DNA of 64,000 nucleotides from Vermamoeba vermiformis (lineage: Eukaryota; Tubulinea; Echinamoebida): contig JBEWZL010000151.1 in the NCBI GenBank assembly GCA_045837725.1, forward strand, positions 1-64,000, written 5' to 3'. This document shows positions 22,603 through 34,900 of this stretch, one piece after another (positions within the stretch are counted from its first letter, which is position 1; each line of letters starts with the position of its first letter). Both the position numbers and the translations under genes were made by a program. Under the pieces are notes generated by a model. The model saw only the letters and a program-made list of their open reading frames with translations, searched no databases and was not told the origin of the DNA.

Positions 22603-23863
22603 ATGTCTAATCCTTTGCACAAATTCTTCCACGAGATCTTCATTGCTGATTTCAAGGACTACAAGCACAAGGTCGTGACTGTTTCTGCTGATGAAGGCAT
22701 TGAAAAGGCCGTTTCAGTAAGTATTCTATTAATAAATTTAGTCTTGCGGTGACGCGCAGATCTAAAAAATTTAAAATTTAGCTTGATCTCACTTGAATTG
22801 CGCTAATTAAATATTTTTTAGCTTATGGCCGAGCACAAATTGACCTCTTTGCCCGTTATCGACACTAAGGACAAGAACAAGTGCCTCGGTATGGTCGACA
22901 CTTTGGATGTGGCCACTTACGTCCTTTCCGTTGCCCCTGATGCCACTCAACTCAAGGAAAACGAGTTGAAGAGCCTCGAAATTGCTGGTCGCGCTATGGC
23001 CCTCGAAACTGTTAGACATATTTTGAGTACGTTCTAAAATTTCATGAATTTATTTGAAACGAGCTGGATCTAACATTTAATTGGATTTACAGACGCTTCT
23101 GGCCGCGATCCTTACGTTCCTATTATTGAAAACGAAGCTTGCACCTTCGTCATTAACTTGTTTTCTCGCGGTCTTCACCGTGTTCCTATTATTGGTAAGT
23201 TTTCAGATGTAGATCCTGATTCGCCCTTCATCGTTCTTGAAATCGAATTAAATGCTAATCTGTCATCTAATAGACCGCACTGAGCTAGTCACCGGCACTT
23301 TGTCTCAAACTAGCATCTTGCAACGATTGCACGAAGAGTTTACTTTCGGTAACTTGAAGGACGTTGCTGAAAAGACTATTAAGCAGCTCGGCTTGGGCAT
23401 GGAGAGCCCTGTTCGCGTTAGAGACGTAAGTAATTTGCCATCTCTATAATTGGATTTATTATAAAATAATTTGTTGGATGTACCGCGTACTGACTTCAAT
23501 TTCGTTTAGGAAAACTCCGTTTTGTTCGCTATTAAGGCTATTGCCAAGGAGCACGTCTCTGCAGTCCCCGTCATTGACGAATTCGGTCGTTTGGTTGGTA
23601 ACTTCAGCGCATCCGATCTCAAGGGTCTCTACACTGAACAATGGCCCAGCTTCAGACTTCGCGTCGACGAATACTTGGCCAAGCACAGCCCTCAATCCGC
23701 TAAGCCCGTCGTTGTCTACCACGATACTAAGCTCAAGGACGTCGTAAAAGAGTTGGTCGAATCCAAGGTCCACAGAGTTTGGGTTGTTGACGGCGAAATG
23801 AGACCTCAAGGTGTTGTTTCTACTACCGACATCATGAAGTTGATCAACGCTTCTTCAATCTAA
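22603..23863 (+). CDS. four-CBS-domain protein (AMPK gamma/Snf4-like)
   Basis: Five exons in phase: 22603-22716, 22822-23026, 23093-23194, 23274-23425 and 23510-23863. The 308 residues hold two Bateman modules (four CBS repeats): HKLTSLPVIDTKDKNKCLGM, LHRVPIID...VTGTLSQTSIL, HVSAVPVIDEFGRLVGN and VHRVWVVDG...GVVSTTDIM. This is the layout of AMPK gamma/Snf4, which binds AMP, ADP or ATP and regulates the kinase; Sds23-type proteins share the fold. The N-terminus is short (38 residues in exon 1). It lies tail-to-tail, about 130 bp away, with the FSH hydrolase gene. I favour the AMPK gamma group, but a generic CBS protein is possible. Confidence 0.8.
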
Positions 23864-23996
23864 ATATAAAACCTATTTTAAAATTTTGAATTGCAATCAC
23901 AGAGCAAGATCCGAATCTAAACTCACTAACAATGTAAAATAAAAGCCGATTTCAATCAATATATCGTTTATTATTTATTACAAGTATTATAGGACA

Positions 23997-25403
23997 TTAA
24001 GACCGGAGTTTTAAGTTGGATCCATGCTGCGTACTGAACTTTTTATAGACTTCTTTAGCAGCGCTACTTGTAGGCACGTAATGACCTCCTGTGTGCGGCA
24101 ATAATGTTCGATTCTTTTCTGGGAACTGCATAGCTAATAATGAGCTCTTATCTGGGCTAACTAAGTCATCTAGATCTCCGTACGCGTGTAGCGTAATAAG
24201 ATCCGGATCTGAAACGCGAAAATAAGAATGGAGGTTACTCGAATATGGTCATAATACTACTTACCTATTTGTTTGTACAAGTCCCATTGCGGTACTGAGG
24301 TCTTAAACGCAGAGCTAATGAAGGCAAACTTGAAAATGAATGGATTGTCTTCCTGCTGCTTATTAAAGATTAAATTAAGCTTTAAATACTCTATCAGTCT
24401 TATGTATATGCATATTTACCTTTTCTTTTGCTTCTTCGTCTTTTTTCTCTTCTTTCAGATCTTTTGTAGCGGATGTACCGTTTGAAATTTCAGCTCCGTC
24501 TGTTTCTTCAGCAGGCTTAGTCGTATTATTTTCTTCATTAGTATTACTAATGCTATTTTTACTGTTATTTTTCGTCTCTACTTCAGTTTCAACTTGGATC
24601 GGGGCATAATTTTTCGGATCATTATTTCTTAATCCGCATAAAATGCCTGTAACGACTCCTCCTTGCGAAAATCCGAGTACTCCATCGAATGGACCCTTAT
24701 TTTAATATTAATTACCGACTGTAACTTAACAGAAAGTAGATTCAACAGAAAATTGAGAAAATTACAAGATCTAGAACAACAAAACTAAGATGACTTTTAA
24801 ATTATTATAAATATTATACTTATAATGCTTACTTGAGTCCTGAAAACTTCCTTTAAGTACTCCAATGACTCCTCAAATCCGTAAATTTTCGTTGTCGTAA
24901 AATACTGTCGCGTAGGATCAGTGTACCAGCCTCTTAGTTCCTCTATAATACAAATATGTTATAGTTAGGTATTTATGAGTCAAAAAACAGCAGTTGAAGA
25001 AAACAACTGGACGGTTGAACATCGAATCTGACTCAAATGACAATTTAGGCCAATACAATGGATGCATTATAGTAATACTGGTCTTTAATGCGCACCTCCT
25101 TCCTCTGTCTTTTGCACTACATGCGGGGCGTCGATCCAAACTGCAAATAAATCAATAATTATTTTTGTCTATTTATTTTTGCAATTTAAACGTCATATTT
25201 ATTATATATAGAACTAAATTAATATTTTAAAAATAAGTAGAGAATTATTTAATTTTATTATGAAGACCAGATCCGTTCTTACCAAATTCCCATTCTTTAA
25301 ACATCTTTGTAAATGACCCTAGCTTCTTGCGAAATATATCTTTATTTTGCATATAGCCGTGCAAACAAAGCACTCTTAATTTGGGTCCTCTCTTTCTCTC
25401 CAT
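23997..25403 (-). CDS. FSH-family serine hydrolase (OVCA2-like)
   Basis: Six exons in phase: 25403-25283, 25140-25096, 24942-24833, 24695-24420, 24358-24265 and 24208-23997. About 285 residues. The alpha/beta-hydrolase start is LRVLCLHGYMQNKDIF. Catalytic Ser is in GVLGFSQGGVVTG, Asp in HAYGDLDDLVSP and His in LPHTGGHYVP. These three match the FSH1/OVCA2 family of small esterases. A hydrophilic acidic insert of about 70 residues (from APIQVETEVE to EEAKEK) sits between the nucleophile strand and the C-terminal half and is absent from compact family members. The start MERKRGPKLRVL is preferred; the frame is open upstream to 25511. Confidence 0.88.
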
Positions 25404-25648
25404 TTTCGGTCTTGTAAATAAAAATCTCGTTTTCGTTTCGTTTCGACCACATTTGCCGTTTTCCAATTCATTCCTCGACACATCATAATATACATACAAG
25501 CATATCCGCAATGAGAAGGTAAATATTCACCTAGCATACAAGTTAAAGAATAGATTTTTTTGGACCCGCGAATCCCGACAAAGTAACTTTCAGTAAGTGG
25601 TCACGACTAAGCAGCTTCTTACCAATAACTATGAAAATGCAATAATAT

Positions 25649-28600
25649 TTATGTAGAAGATGCACGAATTCGTGCCAACAGTGCACAGTCCGCATAATTA
25701 CTGTAATTCTTCTCTTCAATCGTATTACTAACAATAAACTTCACGACCATCACGTCCTGTTCTTGCCCTTGTCTTTTGACATATCCAATAGCTCGTCGTT
25801 CATACGCTAATGCCTCGTCACCGTCATCACTTATCGGATCCACCAAAATCACGTGACTCGCTTCGATCAAGGACAGTCCTGAGGTGCCAGTATTCAAGTC
25901 CAGCATAATCACTCGGACATTTTCTTCTTTGAACTTGCGAATCGCATTCGCTTTGACGAGCACATTTCTGCGAAATTTCATTATTCACTGAATCTCGTTC
26001 TGTGAATCCTGAGTAATCTAACTTACCCGCCAGCAACAGTGTACTTAATACGAGATGCTTTTAATATTGATCCAATCAGTCTTAAGTAAGTTCCGTGCTT
26101 GATAGAGAAAAATTATAATGCGTTTTGTGACGAGGTTGGGCGTTACCTTTGAGATGATAATCACACGGGCCTCATCGTCTTCTCGAAACAATTGTCGCAA
26201 AAACAAGACCAGATTGCCGAGCTTAGTGCCGTACTTGTCGATCTGAGCGAAATATTTAGTACTTAAGTATCGGACAGATGCGACAAAGTTGACTTACCAA
26301 TGGACTTTTGAAACGAGAAGCTTTCTAATTTAAAATTACATTAGTACGAGAAATAAAAAAGTTAATATTTCTATCTAAGATAATTGATTTATAGCGAAGT
26401 ACCTGACTTTGGAGCTTGGCTAATGTCTCTTCAAAAAAATCAATGTACAAATGCTTCTCGGATTCGCATGCTTCAGGATAATTGCTAATGATATTCTTGC
26501 ATTCTCGGTGTCTCCACGACATAAATTTGTCATTCAGATCTTTTACGGCCCGCAAATACTTGTTCCTCAGCTCATCCAGATATCGCTCCTTGGATGCGAT
26601 GTCGTTTTTCAAGATTGATATGTACTCATCTTTTAAATGTTGTAAGCTGATATTGGCCTCGTTCGTTTCGTCTGATAATTGGCAGCAAAAATTCATCAAT
26701 TTTTTTTCTGTCTCACCAAATGACCCATCCGGGTGATTTTTTAAGTACTCGTAGATCGTAGTTTCCAAGGGCGTAAAATCCAAACGGATAACACTTTGAA
26801 TGGTCTCGACCATTTCAAACTCTCCTCGAACGCTTTCTTTCGTGTTACGCCAAAATAATTTTTCCAAGATCAGCTGCTTCTTCAACTTTCTGATCGACAA
26901 GAAGTTAATACGAAATAAGATAGTAACGATTTTTTAACAGTACTTACTTCTTGTAGATTTGACCCTCGGTGAAAATGATATCTTCATACTCCTTAACGAT
27001 GCCAGGTGAAATTCCCTCAGGAAGGTCCGGATCCGTTGACAACCGTATCAAACCAATGAACTGCATCGCGTTGTAGTCACTAAAAATCAATAAGTACGTA
27101 TTATTGGTACGTACAACGAGACTTACATCTCTGGCGTGCCACTGACGCACCAAGCATAGGTCCGCTGATAATCCTGAAAGTGCAGCAAGTTCATCTCGTC
27201 GTACTCGTCAGCGACAATGCGGTGCCAATGAAAATGTTCGAGAACAACGCCTTTAATCTTATTGGGCGCAATGTTTTGTCGGACCTGAACGAGACGATTA
27301 AATTACAGGTAATAAATTATGTAATATTCGTACTTTAAGCAAGTTTTGCAATCGTTCGTAGCGGTCTTGCATGGTTTCTTCACGATCAACGCCAAATTCC
27401 ACGAGCTCCGGATGTGCGATGAAATGTTCACTGAACAACATATCGTACGACATAATAACGACATCTGAGAAGTATGTTAGTCGTCTATCACTTTTACCTA
27501 AAACTTCATAGTGACATGTGCCAAGCTCAAAGCTAAAGTAAATATGACACCAAGTTATTACTAGAACTTTGGCACTACGAACGCACGAACCGACAGTTTG
27601 ACACGTGCAAAAATGCCATGACACGTGCACGTCAAAATGTCATAATGTCTTACCGGCATCAATGATATCCTGATACGTCCATTTTCTGACTTGTTTGATC
27701 GTAGGCAGTTCAATAACGCGAAGTTTATCCCCGCAATATTCAGAGATTTCGGAGGACCACTGCTTCACGAGGTGACCTGGGCATATGACTAACAAAGGCG
27801 TTAGAACTATTAATATAACAGCTTTAACTGTCATACTTAACGTTGCTTTTGTTGCGAAGTACGGTTCATTCTTCGGCAGTTCGGTTGGAGGATTGGAAAG
27901 AATTAGACCGATGACTGGAATCGGGGTTAGTGAGCAACTTAATGGTCATTAATCTATGAATGATGAATAGGTACGGACCTTCCAACGATTTGCCTAGACC
28001 AGTCTCGTCGGCTAATATTCCGCCTATCAATATGATTAGTATATACCAATACTATTGTGAGAAATTACCATTGAAAGTGTACGGCAAAAGATTGTGCTCG
28101 ATCTGGTCTTTTGTAATGAGCTGCAAATCGTGAACGCAAAGAAAGAGGTCGCTCTTTGGCACAGGTAATAATGGCTTGATCGTCAAAACTACGCACTCCG
28201 TTAAGTTTCAAATTTCGGATCCTGATTCGTTTTTTTTACCTTTCTCATCGTCTCTTTCTAGATTAACCATCCAGTTTATAGCATCGATTTGATATTGGTG
28301 TAATTCAACGCCTTCGATAGCTTTTGGCTGAGTAGTGATGATAGACGGAACCTTTTTGAACAGAAAAGTTAATTAGGCAAGGACATCCAACGTAGATCTA
28401 GTTTTTTACCTTCGGAGTTCTCGGGCTCTTAGTATCAGGTATGTAGGGCTTACCAATGAACTTTTTCGCTTGATGCGCCAAAGCGTAAAGTGCATTCGGG
28501 GTGCTACAACCCGATGCCACAACTTTTTCAAGCCTACGCGTACTATTATGAGCTTCAATTGTTATGCATCCTATTCACTTACTCTCGCATATTAATTCCG

Positions 28601-29305
28601 ATGTCAAATTGATACGATAACGGAGAATAGTCGTACTCAAGATCGAGCAATTTTGCTCTTGTAAGATAGTACCCATGGGACGGTTCAAATTGGAAAGAAC
28701 TGTTAAGCTCTGCATACACCTCACGACGTTGACCATCTTTTGTTTTGAGCTATAATATCAGATCTGTAAGTAATGAACGATAAATAAAGCAGATGTGGCT
28801 CACTTCGTAAAAACATCTCCATCTGTCCTTCCTGATTTGTCGAACAAAAGAAAACTTGAGTTTAACTGGTGTAACATCGTGTCTAGGCAAGCCTTATCAA
28901 AGAAGAATTAGTTTTGTTTTCGTTTAATGCGATCCAAAAGATCTCTCGTTACCTTTGGCTTCTGTCATAATTAGAGCTTCATTGATATTCCACCATGATA
29001 GCACTGCATGCTTAGATAAGTTATACCACGCGCGGCACACATAAGGGATTTGTATTTGCTGGCCACGAGGCTACGGGCGTCAAGATCTCGAGCCATATTT
29101 CAGTTGGTAACTCAGGCAACGGATATAAAGGCTCGTTTTCTTCTAATTCCATGGAATTTTGGTCCGATTCGTCAAAATAGCGGCCGTCAGAAGCAAGATC
29201 TGGGATCTCTAGTCGCATTCTTTGCCTTGGCGGGCTGCCTGACATTATGGCCTCGCCGTCATTCGATGCGCTGAGTTTTCTTTTGCGAGGAAGAATGGTT
29301 GTCAT
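25649..29305 (-). CDS. F-box plus SNF2-family ATPase
   Basis: A protein of roughly 17 exons. After an Arg- and Ser-rich start comes an F-box (LPELPTEIWLEIL ... VCRAWYNLSKHAVLSWWN, about 29120-28960). A central region follows, then SNF2 helicase motifs: I DETGLGKS (about 28000), Ia ICPGHLVKQW, II ADEYDEM, III CVSGTP, a long coiled-coil insert (26890-26400), and the C-terminal lobe with VIMLDLNTGTSGLSL and the arginine motif ERRAIGYVKRQGQEQD. The F-box-SNF2 pairing is known from plants (Arabidopsis At3g54460). Here the insert has no visible RING finger. The F-box exon changes frame twice between 29080 and 29040 while similarity continues, so either the frame is damaged or the assembly has errors. 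It likely remodels chromatin or targets a chromatin protein for ubiquitination; this is inference. Confidence 0.8.
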
Positions 29306-29938
29306 TATGCTAGAAGCAGAAGAGAATAATAATGAGCAAAAACAAATCTTATTTATTCCTTTTTTTTATTACCTGTGAATTTCCGGGAATTCATTAGCTC
29401 ACATTGACGTGCTTCAAGCAGAAATATGCTCGTCCATGGCTTTTCTGCCTACCCGTAAAGCTTGTTGCTAGCGGTCGAAGCCGTGTCCGTATCAAAGTTT
29501 TACTTAATCCGGATTAATTCATCATCCTACGACAGTCTTGCGTGGTTAGCAACTTTTTGATATTGCATAATTGTTGTCCATTAAACTGTGCGCAGATCAG
29601 GTCGGAAGAAATTAAAAATCATAATCCACCTTATTAAATTGCCAAAAATTAGTTGCAATTTTTCATTCATTATTTCCATTAATTTAATATATACTACAGC
29701 TGATTTCATAAAACGTGCCACAGAAAATATTTCGTAAATTATTTTAGAAAAGTTGAAAGGAAACCAGATAGGCAGAGATAATAAACCTACGTGTATAGCG
29801 GTATAAATCAGCATGGTAAATGCACGGAGGAAGTTGTGGTCTATTGATCGCTTTGTTGGCGCATTAAATTTTTATCGTCAACTAAAGTTAAAAATCTACA
29901 ATTGTAATTTATTTTTTATTCCCTAACACAAACACAAC
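29306..29938. other. intergenic gap between divergent genes
   Basis: About 630 bp of AT-rich sequence between the SNF2 gene (minus) and the coiled-coil gene (plus). Open frames here are short and low in complexity. I see no feature other than presumed promoters. Confidence 0.5.
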
Positions 29939-30622
29939 ATGGAGACTGAAGATATTGTATTAATTAAGAAGATCACTGCTTTAGCGAAAATAAATCAGGA
30001 GATAATTGATAGAATTCCTTGGAAGGATGTCGGCAAGAAACCTACCTACACAGTTCAGAGTAACCAACAAGAGGGTTTATTGACAAAAATTAAGCTTGTT
30101 AGAAGTGCGAGTACAGCGGGTGATCTTCTACAAGTTTGTCAACCAATTCAAATCCAAGCCATTGAAGATTATTTTAATGATAAGCTTGATTATAACGTAA
30201 GAAATATATCAGATATTACAAGATTAAATAGTTCTATGTTACCAGTAGCACACAAATACGAATTATTCGGACCCACGCCAAAAGCTCTTCACGTATTGCG
30301 TCAATTTAAAGAAAACTATGAAGCCATTCAAATAGCTCTTGGAAAAATTGAAGAAGTGTTTAACGAACGCAACGATAGTGAGAAGGTACTAAATGCAAAA
30401 GTCGACCAATTAAACGCTCGTGCCGATCAGATCCGCCAACTTGCAATGGAATTGGAGAGAGATGTTAAATTACTGCAGCAAGAAGTATTGGAGCACGGGA
30501 AGCCTTTACAAAAAAATACGAAATTCACGAGGAAAGAGGAGGAAACTGGGAAAGTAATTTCGAAAGATCGCGAGGATTCTAACGACTGGTTTAAGTTAAC
30601 TTTCGGAAGTTCGAACTTCTGA
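29939..30622 (+). CDS. intronless coiled-coil protein, function unknown
   Basis: I do not recognise this 227-residue protein. The first 120 residues look globular and helical (IDRIPWKDVGKKPTY; LLQVCQPIQIQAIEDYF; MLPVAHKYELFGPTPKALHV). Residues of about 125-195 form a probable coiled coil with regular hydrophobic spacing (LGKIEEVFNER; VDQLNARADQIRQLAMELE). The tail is basic and polar. There is no signal peptide or membrane segment. It lies tail-to-tail with the PHD gene, 180 bp apart. A subunit of a structural complex is a fair guess, no more. Confidence 0.7.
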   Translation: METEDIVLIKKITALAKINQEIIDRIPWKDVGKKPTYTVQSNQQEGLLTKIKLVRSASTAGDLLQVCQPIQIQAIEDYFNDKLDYNVRNISDITRLNSSMLPVAHKYELFGPTPKALHVLRQFKENYEAIQIALGKIEEVFNERNDSEKVLNAKVDQLNARADQIRQLAMELERDVKLLQQEVLEHGKPLQKNTKFTRKEEETGKVISKDREDSNDWFKLTFGSSNF

Positions 30623-30804
30623 CATTTTTACCTAAATAAACGTGATTTATTTAGCTTGAGACTTTATGAATGGCGCCGCTGTAAGCTCCAATGACTCTGC
30701 AGGGCAGTGAAGGGAGGCCTCCTTCACTAAATGAGAACCTTCTGCTTGTCCTCATCATTGTCTTCGCTAATCAAGGTAAAACAAGCTTGATTTGTTTCTT
30801 CGTC

Positions 30805-33614
30805 CTATTCGTCTTCGTAGTCTTGTGGCACGTTCTCGTTGGCTTGGTTCACATTTAACGGAGCCGAGTAATTGACGTTTGAAGTAGGGACGTTGCCGTA
30901 GTTAGGCATATTCATGTGCATACTTGGTGGCTGTTGTTGGATCGGTTGCAAGTTGATCGAATGAGGCGCAATGCCAGATCCTTGTTGTGGCACGAAGTAC
31001 GGTTGGTACTGAAAGTTTGCGGGAGGTCTGTACATGTTCGGAGCAGCTCCATAAGCGTGGGCGTGAGGGTCTGTAGGGCTCATGTATTCTTGTGGAGGAT
31101 ATGCTACGTATCCGCGTTGTACCTCGTATCGCTCGTGCACAAATTCCAGGGGCAATGTAACTCCGGTCATGCCTTGTAACTGTTGAGGCACGTGCATGTG
31201 GAATTGTCTTTGCTCTTCTTCGTAGTTGCGGTCATACGTTGGCTCGTCAGATCTAAACGGTGGGTTGACATCACCAATTGGTTGAGGTGGCGCGGAGTAG
31301 TCCGTGAAGTACTCGTTCGATGGAGGGTAGAATGCGTTAGGAGCTGTCGAGTACTGCATTGGGATGTTTGTGTTGGTGTTGACATTTTGCTCTGGGGCTT
31401 GGGTTGGTCCTGCAATAGGCTTGCCTGACACGGGCGTTTGCTGCTGTGGTTTTGGATTTCTAGGCGACTCTTGGCTTGGGTCCGGTGAACTGCTGCTACC
31501 CCTGTCCGAGTGCTTGTCACTATCCTTGTTCTTATACACGTCGTCGAGGTAGTGCTTGAAACCCCGTTGGATCTTCTGAAGGGTGAGCACGTTTCGTTGG
31601 TACTCTGCATTATGTTCTGAAGCACTCTTCTCGACAGTCTGGCTAAGTATCCACTTGACTAATTTGTATTCGAGAGTTTTCCAGCCTTTAGTGCGTCGCT
31701 TTCCGGTCACGAGCCCGCTCAATGTGGTCGTGCTGAAGTAAAGTATTGGTTAGAACAGTAATGTCTTAAAGTATATCGAATACTATTAATCCACAATTTT
31801 GGTACGCTTAGTTAATAATTTTGGATCGATTTAATGAAATTTTGCAATTATTTTCGTGGCGTGGATTGCATCCGCCTTTAAGGAGATCTAGGATGGATTT
31901 GGCCAAACGCATGGAAAATTAATCCACAACACTAGTCCGTAAGTCAATCCGTGCAAGCAGTATATGGATTAATCCACGGTTAATTCGTAAGGGGAAATTA
32001 AAAATACGACCAACTTATACTTAAAATAACGTTCTATGGTGCGTATTATGCTTACCTAATACCGATCTCTTGACTGATAATCTTTTGATTTTTCTTTGTG
32101 ATCTTCATCATGTCCTTCAACGCACTAACCAGATTTCGACTAGCTGTCGCTGAGATCCGGCTTTGAATGCTGTTCTCATTTATCATCGAGCCGGAGCTAG
32201 TAGGAGTTGTAGCTTCTGAGCTTTGCGGTGAGTTGGGCTCGGATTTAAAATTTTCTTCCGACGGATCTTCATTCAATCGAGCATTTAGATATCCAGGATC
32301 TAGGAACGTTCGTTAATTATAAAGGTTTAAATAATGGTATCGCAATTTAGTCAACCAAGAGCTCGAATGTCAACGGATGCCTTAAATATCTGATCAGGCA
32401 ATCTTTGAAGTTCAATTATGCACAAGATTTAAACCATTAATGTTTAAAAGACGTGCACATACCTGATCTCTGTCTCCATAAACCTTGAGACTCTCGGCCC
32501 TCATACAAGTCGGATTTATAAAACGAATCAGCGGAGGTCGGGCTGTCAACCTTCAACTTCTTACGTGGAGGTTCCTATCGGAAACGCAAGTTTAGCAAAT
32601 TAATAAATGGTACACTCAAAGCATGGAAAACTTCCGGCCAGATTGTTTACGACTTTGTCGAAACGTGTATCTCGAAACAATCTCGAAAAAAATTCGCTTA
32701 CCGAAAGACCTGAATAATCTTGGCAATTTTTGCATAGCACTGTACGATCTCTTTCCTCTCCAATGGTGCGTAAACCAGCGTTAGTTTTGTGGGTACTGTT
32801 GCAAAATGAAGATCAGCTCCGGATTTAGTAATCACGATAGTATGGGTAAAGAATCGAGCAATAATCATGATAAACATGCTTCAAATGTTGCAAAATGAAA
32901 GATATACATTAAAGAATTTGAATTCGTCGCGGAATATATCATTTAATGTTTCGAAACATTAATTCACAAAAATTTATCGGCTGTGCACTTTGTGAGTCGC
33001 TTTGTTAATGCATGCCGGCAGCCAATAAATTATTAAATAAAGCTCTTAGCTTACTAGAGCCTAAGTTTCGAAATTTGACACGCTCTCGCGCGGAAATTAA
33101 GAAATTTCAGAAAAAAACGCTAACTGGATCCAGACAATTTGGATCGGTATACTAACGCTTAAAGCGTTGATTATAATCAATAAATAATATTTACCTGCAA
33201 AAAGACGTCTTGCAATGTTCACAATGATAAAGATCGGCCTCGGAATAATCGACCGTAGCCCCGCACTCACTGCAGAAGTGATACATGCATCGCCTGTACG
33301 GAGTAATAATTAGAAACTCTTCTTCATTCTTGGTATTTCAATAATATTTAGATTACGAGTCACTCCGTTCATTGAATCTCGATCGGATTCGCAACGACGT
33401 GTGACGTTACTTACCATCCTTCAGGCGAAATGTCTATTGTAGAAGGCACGCACATTATATGATAACCTCTTGGGCAGTAGGCGCACTCGTATAGATGCCC
33501 GCCTTGGCCGCAGATGTGACACTTGACCTCGGCTGCCGGGTTGTTCTTCAAAACGCTCATATTGACGAACTTAAATTTGAAGGGGGGTTTGTTCATTTCC
33601 ATCACTTGAAGCAT
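30805..33614 (-). CDS. PHD-finger protein with helix-turn-helix-like domain
   Basis: Six exons in phase: 33614-33415, 33293-33195, 32795-32702, 32574-32463, 32299-32056 and 31732-30805. 558 residues. A PHD finger spans the first intron: CHICGQGGHLYECAYCPRGY then SPEGWRCMYHFC. More Cys pairs follow (CSECG, CEHCKTSFC, CKNCQDY). At residues of about 200-260 a segment reads ALKDMMKITKKNQKIISQEI then STTTLSGLVTGKRR, like an XRE-type helix-turn-helix with a basic end. The last 200 residues are rich in Pro, Gln, Asn and Tyr and probably disordered. This suggests a histone-reading, DNA-binding transcription regulator. Domain boundaries of the HTH part are approximate. Confidence 0.82.
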
Positions 33615-34900
33615 TTGATAAGCAGTGTTGAATCAGTGCCGTCTTGTCATCAGCGTAATTAAATCGCCTTGATCTTGTTGTTCGGAATTTGGATGTGTTG
33701 TGTGGGCTTCGTTTCTCCCTGTTAAATCGAAAATGACAAAAAACACGTTTGTCCGTGGCTTTATCCTGTCACGCCAGACGACAATTTTTTTGATGGAGTA
33801 AAATCCCACATCGTTACTAAACCAGCGAATCCATAAAAGGAATAGGTTGGCGAAGGTTATTCATCCGGACCTAACTCCGCAGATGTCCACAGCGAATTTC
33901 CAATGGTTTTAGGGGTCTAACACCTGGTGTCGCACCTCCAAATGAGAATTTAAGTTTCAGGACCGAATCTGACTGACGAATGAAACTGACGCGAGCCGAG
34001 GAGGAGGAAGATCCACGTTGGAGCCATTAATAAATTGATGCCTTTAGCCGTAGACCTATAAGGTATACTTTAATCACCGTAATCCTTCGTTGTATGTTAA
34101 TTGAATTGCTCGATCGGGTTTGTGAAAGGCAACTTAAACACAGGTTTCGACACAACCCGAATATTCTTGGGCGGTATCATTGCAATAATTTTAAGTTGTC
34201 TATTCATCCGAACTGTCCAGCGGAACAAAGGTAAAACAGGAATGAATTTTACGTGAATCTAGTAAATCTATGACGTCGATATTGCCTTTTGAGTTAATTT
34301 ATCCTTTAATTGCAATTTATTTACCCTGGGCGGCCCGGAGTTCGCGTAACAATAATTCTGCTGCTTTAGACGAAGGAACGGTACCGAATCCCAACACAAA
34401 ATTCTGTAATAATAAGAAACGCGTAAGTATTGCTCCAAAAAGCATGTAGAGGCATTGCTGTGTACGAGAACGATCGCGTAAAATTGGCTTAATAAATATT
34501 TGGACCTTCACAGCGAACAACTAGCCGTTGTACATCACCATCTCCTGCCGACCATTACTGTCTTTGGCAATTCGCAATTGCAATCGCTCTAATGTCATAT
34601 TCGGTTAAATTTTTGATGTGCACGATAAATTGGGCTACTTACGCAATGAGATGCGGATGTGCGCGCCAAACAGCCGATTCGTCAGCAGTCAACGTGGCAA
34701 TAGCAAGTAATCACATAAGAATCACGAAACTATCATAGAATAAAGTCTTAAAAGATACGCACGCATTGTGGCGTTCACGTAACGTGAAATCTGAAAAAAG
34801 CGGTAAATTCTTGTTTGCTTCATGGGAGAACACAGACCTCGTGTACCGCGAACATAGGAATTGTGCTTGTCGGTTATTGATAGATTTACTCGAAGCACTT
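33615..34900. other. 1.3-kb gap with weak gene-like pieces
   Basis: No firm gene. A plus-strand piece near 34130-34232 would encode a hydrophobic helix followed by basic residues (FLGGIIAIILSCLFIRTVQR), ending at a GTAAAA donor, as in an exon of a small membrane protein. On the minus strand, pieces near 34720-34640 (TADESAVWRAHPHLI, then GTAAGT), 34600-34530 (ERLQLRIAKDSNGRQEMV) and 34405-34317 (GTVPSSKAAELLLREL, ending in TAA) look like exons of one small gene, but I cannot join them in phase. Confidence 0.3.

Noticed and set aside
22684-22710. CTGATGA as a hammerhead ribozyme core.
   Set aside because: It lies in the CBS-protein coding exon without the matching GAAA arm or flanking stems, so it is chance.
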